Assembly (NCBI RefSeq): GCF_004359215.1
Contig: NW_027152016.1
Location: 594,168 to 638,825 of the forward strand
DNA from: Bremia lactucae
Taxonomy: Eukaryota; Oomycota; Peronosporomycetes; Peronosporales; Peronosporaceae
Reading direction: 5' to 3'
Length of the DNA: 44,658 nucleotides
The notes under the pieces: model-generated
The model's input: only the letters and a program-made list of their open reading frames with translations
Told to the model about the DNA's origin: nothing
Database searches by the model: none
In this document: positions 28,690 through 39,419 of the stretch, in pieces
How the letters are laid out: each line of letters opens with the position of its first letter
Numbering within the stretch: the stretch's first letter is position 1
Made by a program: the position numbers and the translations under genes

Positions 28690-31600
28690 TCAGTGCAATT
28701 GGGCAAATTCTTCAATCCGTCGCGTTAACTCCTCCACGGTGCATTGTTCTGCGCCATTCAATATGCCATCACTATTGAGTTTATCCACCACTTTTGTCAT
28801 TTCAAGCTTGGGTAAATCCAAGAAACTTTCGACCAAGTCACCATCGATAAAATTACGCGCTTCCGACACCGATCGTCGATTTTCAAACGTGCGCCATCCT
28901 TTGTGCGAAAATCCGCCAACGCCCTTGACAATCACAGTCAACGCTTGTTGGACCCGTAGTAGAAACGTGTAGTGGTCTTTCGTAATCGGCATGACGACGC
29001 CAATCATGCCACTCACTGTCCCAAAAAGCATCGATTCATGACATGGAACCGATTTCGTTGCAATCAATTGGTTTGGTTGTCCCATTTGTTCCAGTCCCGA
29101 CGCGACAAAGGAAGCAGGTGGTGACGACGTGATTGTGTGGTTTTGCATCACTAACGAGCCATATCGAAAGTGATTGACAAACTCACCAAGATGAAATTCA
29201 CCCACGGTTTCCAATCGTCCACGCTCTTCATCAGAGGCAGCGCCACTATTGCGTTGAACAGTAAATAAATTGAAATCCGTCTCACTTCCAATGTACGTAT
29301 CGTCGTCGAGAATACCTACCGCAGACATCCAATTTGAGTTTAAATCCTTGGCAATCTCTTCAATCGTGCCATCGATTGGCTTGTAACTTAATAATGAAAT
29401 TGATTTCATCAAATCACCCACAACAATGAAATCACCACGAGATTCCATATAAAGCACCAACGTATGGCCATAGTGGCCACATTCCGACACAAGTTCCTTT
29501 TCATTGTCCGGATTCTCACTCCACTTGTACAATTGAGCTTTGCTATTCACACCCGCAAGAACTTTTCCATTAAATGCATTGAGACAATAGACTGCCCCTT
29601 TGACTTCCTTTTCCGTCACAAGATGAAGCTTTCGTTCTCCGTGAATTCCCGTGATGGCAAACACAAGAATTCGACCTTGATGCGGCTCGGCTTCTTCTTC
29701 ATGAATATACGCCGTGCCAACGACAAGATACGACGCACTTCCGGCGTCCGTCGCAAAGGGACAGACAACAACGGAACAAGGCGTTTCAAACGGATCCAGT
29801 CGATACGAATGCAATACTTCAAAGGTCTGGTCATCAAACAAACGTACAAAACCTTGATCGACTTCTTCGCCACTTTCATCAATGGTAAACGTGACCGTCA
29901 AGACACCAAGGGTATGGGACTCGGAATCATGAGCAATTCGACGAGCCCACTCGTGAAGTGGAAACGTTTGAATATGAAGCTTTTGAATGTCGTCAACTGT
30001 GCCAATCAAGAGCTCGTCTTCCGACGATAGTGCTAGACACTCGGGAAACGATTCCGAGTCAAATGGACACATGACTGTCACTTCTTTGGAATTGATATTC
30101 GAGTATGAAAGCTTGGTATTGTTCGAGTAAATGACCGTTGGACGATCACATGCAGCAAAGACGTGCGTGAGATTCTTTGAGCGAAACGTAGAGAGCGTAA
30201 GAGGCTGCGAACCGAGAGATACGCGCTTTTGAGCATCAAGAGTTCCTTGTTCAAGATTCAATTCGTAATGAATAAGACTTCCATCGCCAAGTCCAACAAG
30301 TACGTAATGTTTGCCTTCAAACGTGTTACAGAGTACGGAGCGTGGGAGTAAATCCGTTCCAAGGACTTCTGTCGTCACTGTCTCAAGCGTGGGTAATTGC
30401 AATACTGACACGGAAAACGTCGTCCAGAGTCCAACAACACACAAGGACGTACGAAGCCCTGTCGTGTCGGAAGGAGTCTTTAAACTCGTCATCGACACAT
30501 CTTGATCTTGTAAAGGCGTGACATCAATGCAAGCAATTTCGTACGCCATGGTGACATTTGTTTGTTCAATTATACGCGCATTGTCGACGACCAAGTACAC
30601 TAATACTCCTCCAGAGATTGCGACCACGAGTTGCGTTGGATTAGCTGCTGCAATTGTGATACGGGAGTCTACAGGCGGAGTCCACGTGGATTCAACTGCA
30701 AAGGACGTACAATGAATCAAACGCACTTCCAATTCCGTGACTTGGAGCCACACGTCGCCAAGCATATTCCGACACAGTAATGTCTTGACATTTAAAAACG
30801 CTGGTATTTCGTATTCTTGCATTTCATCGTGTGGTCCAATACCAAGGATACGCACTTCACGGACATAACTCTGGAGTAAGTATGTATCGTGTTCAGCGGC
30901 AAAAGATTCGCGAAGGGCCCACATGCCTTTGATACCCGGTAAGTCGGCCCTTGCTTGTTCATTAATACCAATCCCATTGCGAATGACACGCAACGTTCCG
31001 TCTTTATCAGCGCCACTACACGTAACAATCTGTCCTTGTCCTTGTCGATCCAAATCCATGACACAAAAATCAATAATTGGTCCAATATTCACGTACGTAT
31101 CGAGTACATCCAAATACGATCCTTGATCGTTTCGATTTGGATTTAATTTAATCAATTGCGAGTCTCCAAACGTACTACCAATAAACACGACGCCATGGTC
31201 AAGATACGACAAACACGAAGCTATTGTGGTTTCACCAAGCACTTGTAAATGCACCCCCTCAACTTCTTTGCCTGTCACGTCTAATGCCACAACATAGAGC
31301 GTGCCATATTGATCTGCAAGCAAGAAGCGCGAGCCATCGGCATCGACCACACCATAGACTTGAATCACCGTATTTTGCATGGGAATGGCATGGAATGTCG
31401 TGCCATTATGGTACACAATAGTTTGATTTGATACAATCAAGACACCTCCAATGGGGGGGGGTACAGGGATCAATAAACTCGCGCCAGCTTCGACGTTTGA
31501 TTGATTCCACGGCCCTTCGGCAAAGTCCTTTTCTTTCAATAGAATGTGATACGTTTTCACGTGGCGTGCCGCTTGATAGTCTTCGTACAAGACACAGATT

Positions 31601-32127
31601 GTGGGTTTAACGTACCCATAGAGAAACTTGATATCAATGACGCGGAGCTCGTCAAGTCGAATGTTAAATGTATCTTTAAGCATGCCTTTGGTAGTATCAA
31701 TGGGAATGACTTTAAAGTACCCTTCGTAGAGATTCATGCCGATTAAACGGCCTTCGGGATCAATGTTGCCACTTGTGACGATTTCACTGCTTCGTCCAAT
31801 GGCGTCGCGGATGCTGCCGTGGGCTTTGGTCACAACTTGTTGCGTTGTGGCGTCGTAGCTTACGACACAGAATTGAAAGCGTTGGGTGACGATAAAGAGC
31901 CAATCTTGGGACTCGTTGGTGGCACGAAAGACTTCAAAGATCGCGATACGGCCGTAGAGATTGATATCGTGCTGTGGCTGGAGCCCTTCCGGTGTTAAAA
32001 GATGGACCTCGAAGCGTGTGCTTTTTGCAAGGAGTAGATTGGTGTCGTTTGGACCGGTAAATGCGGCCGTGAGCGAGTGGGTGACGCTCGTTGGCTTCTG
32101 AGCCGTTGCCACGTAATTGTAGGCCAT
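28690..32127 (-). CDS. DDB1: DNA damage-binding protein 1 (CUL4 adaptor)
   Basis: A 1145-residue single-exon gene, close to the roughly 1140 residues of animal and plant DDB1. The protein bridges CUL4 to DCAF substrate receptors in the nucleus and, with DDB2, takes part in recognising UV lesions. The start MAYNYVATAQKPTSVTHSLT and the segments PNDTNLLLAKSTRFEVHLL, FGTVSGMIGVVMPI and the C-terminal helical block (FIDGDLVESFLDLPKLEM, then TVEELTRRIEEF) follow the family from end to end. Between them three beta-propellers (BPA, BPB, BPC) are implied by repeated beta-strand patterns. No frameshift is seen. The intergenic region to the upstream gene is 274 bp. Several long antisense frames inside are shadows. 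Confidence 0.95.
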   Translation of the reverse strand: MAYNYVATAQKPTSVTHSLTAAFTGPNDTNLLLAKSTRFEVHLLTPEGLQPQHDINLYGRIAIFEVFRATNESQDWLFIVTQRFQFCVVSYDATTQQVVTKAHGSIRDAIGRSSEIVTSGNIDPEGRLIGMNLYEGYFKVIPIDTTKGMLKDTFNIRLDELRVIDIKFLYGYVKPTICVLYEDYQAARHVKTYHILLKEKDFAEGPWNQSNVEAGASLLIPVPPPIGGVLIVSNQTIVYHNGTTFHAIPMQNTVIQVYGVVDADGSRFLLADQYGTLYVVALDVTGKEVEGVHLQVLGETTIASCLSYLDHGVVFIGSTFGDSQLIKLNPNRNDQGSYLDVLDTYVNIGPIIDFCVMDLDRQGQGQIVTCSGADKDGTLRVIRNGIGINEQARADLPGIKGMWALRESFAAEHDTYLLQSYVREVRILGIGPHDEMQEYEIPAFLNVKTLLCRNMLGDVWLQVTELEVRLIHCTSFAVESTWTPPVDSRITIAAANPTQLVVAISGGVLVYLVVDNARIIEQTNVTMAYEIACIDVTPLQDQDVSMTSLKTPSDTTGLRTSLCVVGLWTTFSVSVLQLPTLETVTTEVLGTDLLPRSVLCNTFEGKHYVLVGLGDGSLIHYELNLEQGTLDAQKRVSLGSQPLTLSTFRSKNLTHVFAACDRPTVIYSNNTKLSYSNINSKEVTVMCPFDSESFPECLALSSEDELLIGTVDDIQKLHIQTFPLHEWARRIAHDSESHTLGVLTVTFTIDESGEEVDQGFVRLFDDQTFEVLHSYRLDPFETPCSVVVCPFATDAGSASYLVVGTAYIHEEEAEPHQGRILVFAITGIHGERKLHLVTEKEVKGAVYCLNAFNGKVLAGVNSKAQLYKWSENPDNEKELVSECGHYGHTLVLYMESRGDFIVVGDLMKSISLLSYKPIDGTIEEIAKDLNSNWMSAVGILDDDTYIGSETDFNLFTVQRNSGAASDEERGRLETVGEFHLGEFVNHFRYGSLVMQNHTITSSPPASFVASGLEQMGQPNQLIATKSVPCHESMLFGTVSGMIGVVMPITKDHYTFLLRVQQALTVIVKGVGGFSHKGWRTFENRRSVSEARNFIDGDLVESFLDLPKLEMTKVVDKLNSDGILNGAEQCTVEELTRRIEEFAQLH

Positions 32128-32401
32128 GGAATGCTACTTGGGGAAGCTACCGAACGAGATAGGAAAGAGAACGTATATGAATGGATTGAGCAGACGCTAG
32201 TGGTGAATCCAGTAGAGAGTAGAAGCTCGTCACAGCAGTGGGGATGGAGATACAGACCGGCAAAGAGTAGGCTTCCACGTCAACACGAAGGGAATATCTT
32301 GAAAAGTGTGAATTTCATAGGCTGTTTTTGAATTACATTATGGCTACATTTTTGTTACAAATGACTACATTTCGTTTGAAAATGGCTCCATAGCAAAGAC
32401 A

Positions 32402-33764
32402 TTAAAACTTGATCGATCCAAGTGTAATTTTATCGCGATACGAGATGCCATTATAATCCTCAATGAGGTGCTGATAGTCACACAAGTGGGTTAAGTGATA
32501 ATGTGCCGTATGATTTGGAATGGCTTTGTCTTCAGGCATGTAATGACACACATGCGTTCCTGCATCTCTTCCACAAAAAAGTCGCTTTACAAATATCAAG
32601 TACACTGGAGTAGATAAATGTTACGTACTTGGCAGCTTTAAGAGTGTGTGCATGCCTTGCAAGCACTATCATGTCAGATGGTTGCAGATCAAGGTGTTGG
32701 CAAATGTTTATTATGGGTTTTGAATCCCGAAATTCTTCTAGCTCGTCTATCGAAACAAAGAGATCAAAGTGTCCTTCCATCTACCGCATATTTGGCACTT
32801 ATTAGTCACGATCACTAATAATTAAAGTCGACTTGAATTGCAATAATTTGTGCACTTGCCTCTTTTTGGAATTGAAGGTACTCATCCTACACACATTCAG
32901 CCATTAGCAATTTAAAATCAAGAGTTGGAATCAAAGAAAATGTAACCCTAACGTACATTCTGCAATGGATTTCTGGGTGGAATGATCGCTTTAAAAAACC
33001 CTCGAAGATCGGAATAGCTCTATATATGATTGATAATTGGAATAAAAAAGACTTTTATTTTTTTAAAGCAAAAAAAAAAGCGTACCAGCACTTCATTCGC
33101 TCCGTCGTTCACAAGCCACGTCGATAAACCTTCAGACGTGGTCCCGTTCTCAGCTTCCTCGTGCCGTGCAACGCTTTCTTGCTGCTTCTTTTCCTTCAAT
33201 TGATTCAGTTTGTCCATATACTTGTCCCTCAATGAGCTCCCTTGCTCGCCGCGTTTTAATTGTAAGCCCATATTCAATTTTTCCACCTCGTGATTCTGCT
33301 GCTTCATTCTTGCCGGCGCCAACGATGCAAAATTCGTATTATTCTCTACAGACGCATCTTTTCCTTGCTCATCAAAGCCCGTGATTCGATTTAAAACTGC
33401 AGTGGAAGTAAAATCAATGATCAGTTAGTGCTGATCGTTGTTTAGATCGTTAGCCTAGCGTACTCTGATTGGGCAGGCCTTGAAGCGTGTTTTGAAGCCG
33501 TTCTTTAGCGGCCCATGGCTTGCCCGTTGAATCCTCGTTCAGGTCTTTTAACAATCTGCGTACGTCGCTAACCAGCATCGACTTGATGGACTTGGGATCG
33601 AAAAGCGACGGACTTAAGTGCTCCTTTATCTCTTGGTGCTTTTTCTCGGCAGCAACGTTGCAGCGCATCTCTATTTCAGACTTGCCCAGGAGAGAGCTGC
33701 AAAGCACGTCATACTCGATGATAACACCTTTGAGCTGCTGCGCCGCCGCCTTGGCAAGTTTCAT
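32402..33764 (-). CDS. Six-exon protein with degenerate HAD-like domain
   Basis: Spliced model: 33764-33464, 33369-33086, 33000-32957, 32886-32856, 32780-32629, 32567-32402; 978 nt, 325 residues and stop. All introns have GT and AG ends and all phases join. Residues 1-190 are charged and helical (KERLQNTLQGLPN; DKYMDKLNQLKEKKQQESVA). From about 190 the protein resembles the C-terminal half of a haloacid-dehalogenase fold: GANEVLGFLKR, MMSTFNSKK (motif II-like), GHFDLFVSIDELEEFRDSKP (motif III Lys) and DMIVLARHAHTLKAAKDAGTHV (motif IV region, with LARH where GD is usual). The DxD nucleophile motif is not visible. A non-catalytic HAD-like protein is inferred. Acceptor sites of exons 2 and 6 were chosen to keep frame, and upstream exons may exist. 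Confidence 0.6.
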
Positions 33765-34349
33765 GAGCTGGTTCGATCAGAGTATTTTTGTAGATTTATC
33801 AAAAGGGCCGTTTACTTAATAGAATCGACAATGTTAAATCAGAAAAATAATAACAAGAAATTGCAATACAATAACTCGTTGAATTTTCAAGTAACGTTTA
33901 ATGAGAATTTATAATATTCCAAAATGTGATTATTTAAATTGTATGTGACTCCTATTACCGGTTGTCTAGTCTCAAGGCTTTCGTGCGCCCGACAGTATTT
34001 ACAAATTTATATTCTGTGCACTTTGATGCTGAGGATGCGGGGGTCGTGCTTCTGGCTGTATAATAGCGAGGTGTTAGACAAGGTGGCGCTCGTTAGGACG
34101 AGGCGCTTTAGACGATCTGTAGTAAAAAATTATTTTTATTCAATTATTCTATTCAATGGACTCTTAACCTTCGGCAACAGAAAATGGGTCTTTCAATTCA
34201 CTGGCATGCCCCTTTATCGAGAAAAAGCACACGTTCGACTACACTTTACAAAAATCAAGTAAATGGAGCTCTTGGACGATTGAAGAGCAAATTGTCTAAA
34301 AAGCAGCTTGTGATTAGCAATCGTCGACCTTTCTGTCAGGATTTTACAG
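33765..34349. other. Intergenic spacer, nothing recognised
   Basis: Upstream of the HAD-like gene. AT-rich with short frames on both strands and no family motif. It should include that gene's promoter. Confidence 0.5.
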
Positions 34350-34795
34350 TTAAAATAGGATTGTGGCAGCTTTTTTGCGCATTTGCTGCATTGCTGGAAT
34401 CAGCTGCGACCTAGTATTCCTTAATCTTCCTAAAACAAAAGGGTTAGAGATAGTAGACAAAAGTTTGAATTGCGTCCGTGCAGAATAATTCCAACCGCTG
34501 TCGACATATTGAAGAATGTATTGTGATGACGCATCAATAATTGCTGGAAAATCCAACGCGAGCGGCTAAAACAGTCGAGACCGATAAATCAGATAAACTT
34601 CACCAGACTTATTTGCTTGATATAATGAGATACAAGGATGAGGCAAGTAATTATCATCGTCGCCGACAAATTTTGGCTCAGGAGGTTCCCCATTTTTGGC
34701 AATATTGATTTAAGTACCATGAGTTGTCTTAACATTTCCGCACCTCTGCGACAGAAAGGCATTGTTCCTCTATATGAAGCCACATTTGTACTCAA
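34350..34795 (-). CDS. Possible exons of a small membrane protein
   Basis: Two adjacent minus frames can be joined. The first (34795-34604) ends LSATMIITCLILVSHYIKQI with a hydrophobic helix. An intron of only 38 bp with GT...TTTTAG ends would join it in phase to PLALDFPAIIDASSQYILQY (from 34565). A strong pyrimidine-rich acceptor (CCCTTTTGTTTTAG, RC near 34436-34449) suggests a further intron before the end at 34350. Neither part begins with a convincing ATG, so upstream exons are probably missing. The family is not recognised, and the 38-bp intron is unusually short. Treat as a candidate locus. Confidence 0.3.
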
Positions 34796-34953
34796 ACTGG
34801 CCTCTTTCCTTTAAAAACAGACCCAAACCACTTCGGCCTAATCAAATTTAAGGCTAAAATCGACGTGCGCAAAAAACCGTCAAGTGTGGCGTTTTCATTT
34901 ATTTTCTTTAAAAGCTGCAAACAATTCGTGGGCAGCACTCCTCGTACAACGTC

Positions 34954-35028
34954 ATGATTCTCTCTGCGTACGTGATGGCAACGGGCTTAGCCGCCGTATT
35001 TGCACAAACTAATTGGTCGTTGCTGTGA
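34954..35028 (+). promoter_or_regulatory. Possible uORF before the HECT gene
   Basis: A 24-codon frame (MILSAYVMATGLAAVF, then AQTNWSLL and stop) ends 19 bp before the ATG at 35048. If the transcript starts upstream of it, it would be an upstream ORF. No transcript data are available. Confidence 0.25.
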
Positions 35029-35047
35029 ATATTGCTCTAGCGAGCAA

Positions 35048-36813
35048 ATGGCTGACCACCGGATGCTGGCCGCGCAACGGTGCGTCGTACGAGCGTCTTG
35101 TATTGCCTTGCAAGAGCCTTTAATCCCGTTTTTGTGTGTAATAGGGAGGCCAAACGAGGGTACATCACGTGTCGATCGTGTGGCTTTACTAATTTTGTGC
35201 GTGTGGTTCATTGCGCGCTTTGTGGACTCCCTCGCTTGTCCTCAAACGTCTTGAAGACGACGAATGCACGCCTTGACCTCAATATTATCGAAAACCCGAC
35301 GCTACCGCATGCATTCAAGCGATACGAATGGACACGAGGCTTCAAGAGTTTAAACAATATTGTCTGGCATCGTCGACCAATTGACGGATGCGAGTTCTCA
35401 CCAGCTTACGTGCTACGCTTCGATAGACGGCCCGAAACCGAACCGGAACCCGAAACAAAAGCTTCAAAGCAAAGGGAACGAAGTTTAAGTACTGGATACG
35501 ATCCCTATGCGGGTGTACAATTTGAATTACTCGACGTGAGCGACGTGGACGCCTTGCAATTCCCTTTACCACCTTCTTGCGTCGCCAATCTATCCGATAC
35601 GAAAGAAATGCGACGTCAAATGGCTCTTGACCACGCATTGCTCGATTTTCCAACCAAGTATCAACATTTGATGACAAGTGCGAATGTGGTACTTCATGAA
35701 GCAGAAACAAAGTCCTCCCCGAGCTCGTCTGTATCAATTAATCAAGACTTTCTCATTCAGGAATTAGTACAATACCTTGCTACGTTTCAAAACGAAAGTC
35801 TCAATGGTATTGATTCTTCCGTTCACGAGATACCCAACGAGATCAATAGCGAAAAGGATCTTTGTCAATTGCGTGGCGAATCGCTAGTATGGTTAAATAA
35901 GACACTCGTGGATCCACGAAGTGGTCTTTTGTCATGCACCCACCACCGCGATCGGGCATTCTATATCGATTCACAGTCAAACGATGTGCTTGGCGTCGCC
36001 CATTTACAGCACTTTTACGCAGCTGGAAGATTCATTGGACGCGCTCTGCTAGAAGGAATGGTCCTTCGTTTCCATTTATGTCCTCCGCTGTTGAAAATGA
36101 TGCTTGGTGCTCCCATTAGTTTTAGTGATTTGGAATACCTCGATGCTGAAATGTATCGGCATTTAACATGGCTACTCGATCACGATGGAGCGACGTTATT
36201 GGAACTCGATTTTACCGTGACGTTGCGTCATCAAGCTCAGACACGGACAGTCGAACTCATTCCGACTGGACGAAACATTCAAGTGAATGACGACAATAAG
36301 TTTGAATTTGCCGACCGGAAGTTTCGATACATGATGTTTGAATCCGTGGCGCCTCAATTGGCTTCTTTTTTGCAAGGATTCTATGACATTGTTCCGCAGC
36401 ACGTGTTGCTGCCGTTTGATTACAAGGAACTCGATTACTTGCTTTGTAGTTCCGAGGAGATTAGTGTATATGACTGGCAAAAACACACTCATGTTGCTCT
36501 TGACTTTCGACGGGAAGTGACGTGGTTTTGGGACGTGGTGAAGGAAATGTCGAGTGAATACCGCAGGAGATTAATGCGCATGGCCACAGGCTCGTCGCGT
36601 GTTCCTTTAATAGGTTTTCAAGGACTTATCAGTCACGATGGACAACTTTGCAAATTCACGCTCATCGATGCAAGTGACAGACAGTGCTTTCGCAGTCAAG
36701 TGGGCAGCAATACACTGGAATTGCCATTTTTTGAGACCAAGAAGGAACTACGTACCGCATTGTATGCTGCTTTGTGCGACAAAAGTGCGGATTGCGATTT
36801 TGAGGCTTTATAA
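35048..36813 (+). CDS. RanBP2-type zinc finger / HECT-domain protein, atypical active site
   Basis: Spliced: exon 1 35048-35079 (MADHRMLAAQ plus 2 nt), intron 35080-35144 (GTGCGT...AATAG, 65 bp), exon 2 35145-36813; 566 residues. Without the intron the frame has no ATG. The finger YITCRSCGFTNFVRVVHCAL has C-x2-C-x10-C-x2-C spacing (residues about 18-36), as in ubiquitin-binding NZF domains. The HECT domain follows: FIGRALLEGMVL, LMLGAPISFSDLEYLD-like segment, LIPTGRNIQVNDDNKFEF, LASFLQGFYDIVP, DWQKHTHVALDF, VTWFWDVVKEM and LMRMATGSSRVPLIGFQGL. HECT ligases carry ubiquitin on a Cys in L-P-x-x-H-T-C-F-N-x-L-x-L-P. Here ungapped alignment on N-x-L-x-LP puts Gly531 at the Cys, while a Cys is at 525 (QCF). 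Activity is therefore doubtful. Confidence 0.85.
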
Positions 36814-37154
36814 GTTGGTAGAGGTAGGTATGTTTGTATAGCTAGTACATTGTGGTTCGAAGAATCTCGCAATTTTAAAAAATTAAGTAAACTCTTGCAA
36901 ATTACCAATGAAATGGCCAATGCAGATAAAGAGTAGGTCAAAAGGACACAAGTCCTAAATTGAAAGCAACTTGGCAATTTTTGTAACTGGGGGAGTGCGT
37001 AAATTATATAATTCCAAAAGGAAAGTGAACAACACGACATTTTTTCCTCACTTCAGCTTGTTCAATTGTATGTTTTAAAGAAATTTAAAAACGGGAGGGG
37101 CATTATCGTCTCCCTTCCAGCGTAAATTAAAGCGTTCTAGCAAATCTAGTAACG
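36814..37154. promoter_or_regulatory. Intergenic: HECT 3' end and paralogue 1 promoter
   Basis: A 341-bp spacer between two + strand genes. AT-rich. GCTTGTTCAATTGTATG at about 37047-37063 loosely resembles an oomycete initiator (TTCAATTG) about 100 bp before the next ATG. Weak evidence. Confidence 0.35.
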
Positions 37155-38837
37155 ATGGCGCCCAAACACGGCGTTCATCACGATATAATACCATGGGAAT
37201 CCGACCGCATATCGTCCGATTCTCCGTCGTCGCAGGACGTGTTGATTAATTGGCTCACGACGCCCGCGAACGCCACGAGGTGGCGCCACGAAAAGCGCAA
37301 ACGGCTTCTGCATGAAATTCTGCAATTGCTTCAAACGAATGGAATGACTCACCGGACTGTGCAGGACGTGTCAGGTAAAATCTCGTCGATTGAGAATTCC
37401 TTTACGACTGCAACTGCATTCTTGCTTCAAACTGGCGAGCTGGAGGCGTTTAATCAAGGAGTGGCAGCCCAGGAGATTGTTGAGACCGTGCGGACGCTCT
37501 GTCCACAGTATCGCGAGTTGCAGCGACTCTTTGGAGTCAAGAAAGGGAAGAAAAAGTTGCCGAAAGATGGCTTGAGTGCGTCAAATGGTGCTGCAAGTGA
37601 CAGCATGGAAACGAGGACGGAGAGCTCTTTGGATACAAAGGATGGAAGCCGTGCAAAAGACATAGAGACACCGTCTCTTGAAGAAACTACATTTGCTGTG
37701 GAAACGGGTGTCGAAGCTTCCAATTCGGAGCAAAAGAAGCCCACTAGTGCTGACTCTGTGGCCAGTTGTGCAGCAGAGAAGCACCATCTTGCTAGCATGA
37801 AGCAACGAATTCACAACAATAATGGGCATGGTGACAATAATGGTGGTGCTAGGTACTCTGACGAGCGAAAGACTTCGCACATTTTGGATACTGAAAAGGA
37901 CACCAATGGCAATGAAAAGGACGTTCGTAGACTCGACGTCGCTGATAAAAAGGAACGTGATGATGGTGACGAAAAAATGAAAGTACTTCGACGTTTTGGT
38001 GTCCAGACTGGAGTGAGGAGTCCATTTAAAACAAAGTGGCAACACCAGATTGAATTCAGTAAAAGTAGCGATGATAAAGAGATTAGTGATGAAGATGGAA
38101 GGAATGACGGTGATAGTGACGAAGACGACATTGTTCATAATGAAGAGTGGATTCCACTTGCGCAGCGTCATAAACTTCATACCACAAATGTCGTGAAAGT
38201 CGACAATCCGAGACACAAAGACGATGATAATGCTGACGATAAAGAGGATGATTCGGATCAACTTGATGCGAATGACAAGAATGTCCGGAACAGTGAAGAA
38301 AACGAAGAAACAGAGGACGAAGAGCTCGAAACGGTAGCTTTAAAAAGAGGGATCAAGTCTGCAGCAGACTCGAATGAAGAGAGCTCGACGAGCGAACATG
38401 ACAAAGATGATTTGGAGGAAGAAGTCCCTCCTACTCAATTAACGACTCGGTCAGATCTAAACGAGGAACCAATAAAAGATCAGTCGAAACAGGAGAAGGA
38501 CGTAATTGAGCGCAGTAAGAACGAGATTGATTGCCGTACTTTTCAAAAACACAGCATGGCTAGCAACGAACTTTATCGTGCAAAAGCTACCAAGCGACTT
38601 CGGACTGAAAGGGTTCATAACGATAGACTGAAGGACCTCGAGCGCGTAGCTTTTATTAAACGCGCGAAACAAGAACAAGACCAGCGCAATACGCTTTTTG
38701 AACTTGAGCGTGCCACACTCGAGTGCGAATTAGAAGCAAAGCAAGTGCAATTAACGATGGAGCGAGCTCTTGCTCGCAAAAGATTACTTAGTGCCGGCAT
38801 TGAACCTGCTGAAGTCGACCGAGTGCTTCCACTTTAA
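37155..38837 (+). CDS. Tandem paralogue 1, helical N-domain and coiled-coil tail
   Basis: 560 residues. The N-terminal block (about 20-125) has QDVLINWLTTPANATRWRHE, ILQLLQTNGMTHRTVQDV, IENSFTTATAFLLQTGELEA and RTLCPQYRELQRLF. The W/RW/helix pattern recalls Myb/SANT-like or transposase-derived DNA-binding helices, which is inference. The middle (130-440) is very acidic and low-complexity (Asp/Glu/Ser/Lys). The C-terminal 90 residues are a charged coiled coil (VAFIKRAKQEQDQRNTLFEL, LECELEAKQVQLTMERALAR) ending EVDRVLPL. The gene at 39420-40742 has the same three-part plan. Family not recognised; a nuclear chromatin- or DNA-associated role is a guess. Confidence 0.75.
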   Translation: MAPKHGVHHDIIPWESDRISSDSPSSQDVLINWLTTPANATRWRHEKRKRLLHEILQLLQTNGMTHRTVQDVSGKISSIENSFTTATAFLLQTGELEAFNQGVAAQEIVETVRTLCPQYRELQRLFGVKKGKKKLPKDGLSASNGAASDSMETRTESSLDTKDGSRAKDIETPSLEETTFAVETGVEASNSEQKKPTSADSVASCAAEKHHLASMKQRIHNNNGHGDNNGGARYSDERKTSHILDTEKDTNGNEKDVRRLDVADKKERDDGDEKMKVLRRFGVQTGVRSPFKTKWQHQIEFSKSSDDKEISDEDGRNDGDSDEDDIVHNEEWIPLAQRHKLHTTNVVKVDNPRHKDDDNADDKEDDSDQLDANDKNVRNSEENEETEDEELETVALKRGIKSAADSNEESSTSEHDKDDLEEEVPPTQLTTRSDLNEEPIKDQSKQEKDVIERSKNEIDCRTFQKHSMASNELYRAKATKRLRTERVHNDRLKDLERVAFIKRAKQEQDQRNTLFELERATLECELEAKQVQLTMERALARKRLLSAGIEPAEVDRVLPL

Positions 38838-39419
38838 GTTCGAGCAATTGAATAATAACACACAGGGCCATGTGGCTTTGGAACCAAGACGAATACACGT
38901 ATTTTGGCTCGAATTTAAAGTACGGCAGCTATTCATCAAGTTTCTGTTGAGTGTAAGTGGTGAGTGGCGGAAATTGATGAATACGCTGACGAAGTTTGAA
39001 GCTGATAAAGAAGATGTACAAGTTTTGTTTCTCTAGACACGGTAAGAAGCGACCATGCCGAGTGTGTGGCTAGTGTCAACTCGTTTGAATCACAATAAAG
39101 CAGTCGACTTTTTAAGTAGTTTTTCATCTTTACGCTGTCAATTAAAGCGTGTCACTCATTGTTAGAGGAAGGACGAATCCTGCTTACGTGAATAAGTACT
39201 AGCGACACATCATCGTACATAATTTTGTAAAAAGTAGAATTAAGTTTGGTTAGTATTGGAGTTTGCAATTCTCTTTTTTTTTCAAACTTTGGAATTTGCA
39301 AAATCAACACTTAATTCATGAAAAAAGAATTCTCTCAAATCAGCTGCCTTAAGGTTGCTGAAAATTGCTTATGTTGCTACTGCTGGATTCGATCCCAAAG
39401 CCGAATCTTGACCGCAAAA
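38838..39419. promoter_or_regulatory. Spacer between the tandem paralogues
   Basis: 582 bp. The left part must hold the 3' UTR of paralogue 1 and the right part the promoter of paralogue 2. T-rich runs lie near 39272-39280. No gene was seen. Confidence 0.4.

Noticed and set aside
29464..30030. 188-codon + strand open frame inside DDB1
   Set aside because: It is antisense to an intact DDB1 reading frame, shows no family motif and is explained by codon bias of the real gene.
33398..33464. Exon 2 of the HAD-like gene starting at the polypyrimidine-preceded CTGCAG|TTTT acceptor
   Set aside because: That acceptor leads to an in-frame stop about 50 bases later; the acceptor before 33369 keeps the frame open.
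34350..34795. A complete gene
   Set aside because: There is no convincing start ATG, one intron would be only 38 bp, and the second splice is ambiguous; kept only as a low-confidence candidate locus.
37581..38261. 226-codon minus frame rich in Ile/Val/Phe, looking like a membrane protein
   Set aside because: It is the complement of the acidic Asp/Glu/Lys-rich middle of paralogue 1 (GAT/GAC/AAG read backwards as Ile/Val/Leu). No independent support.
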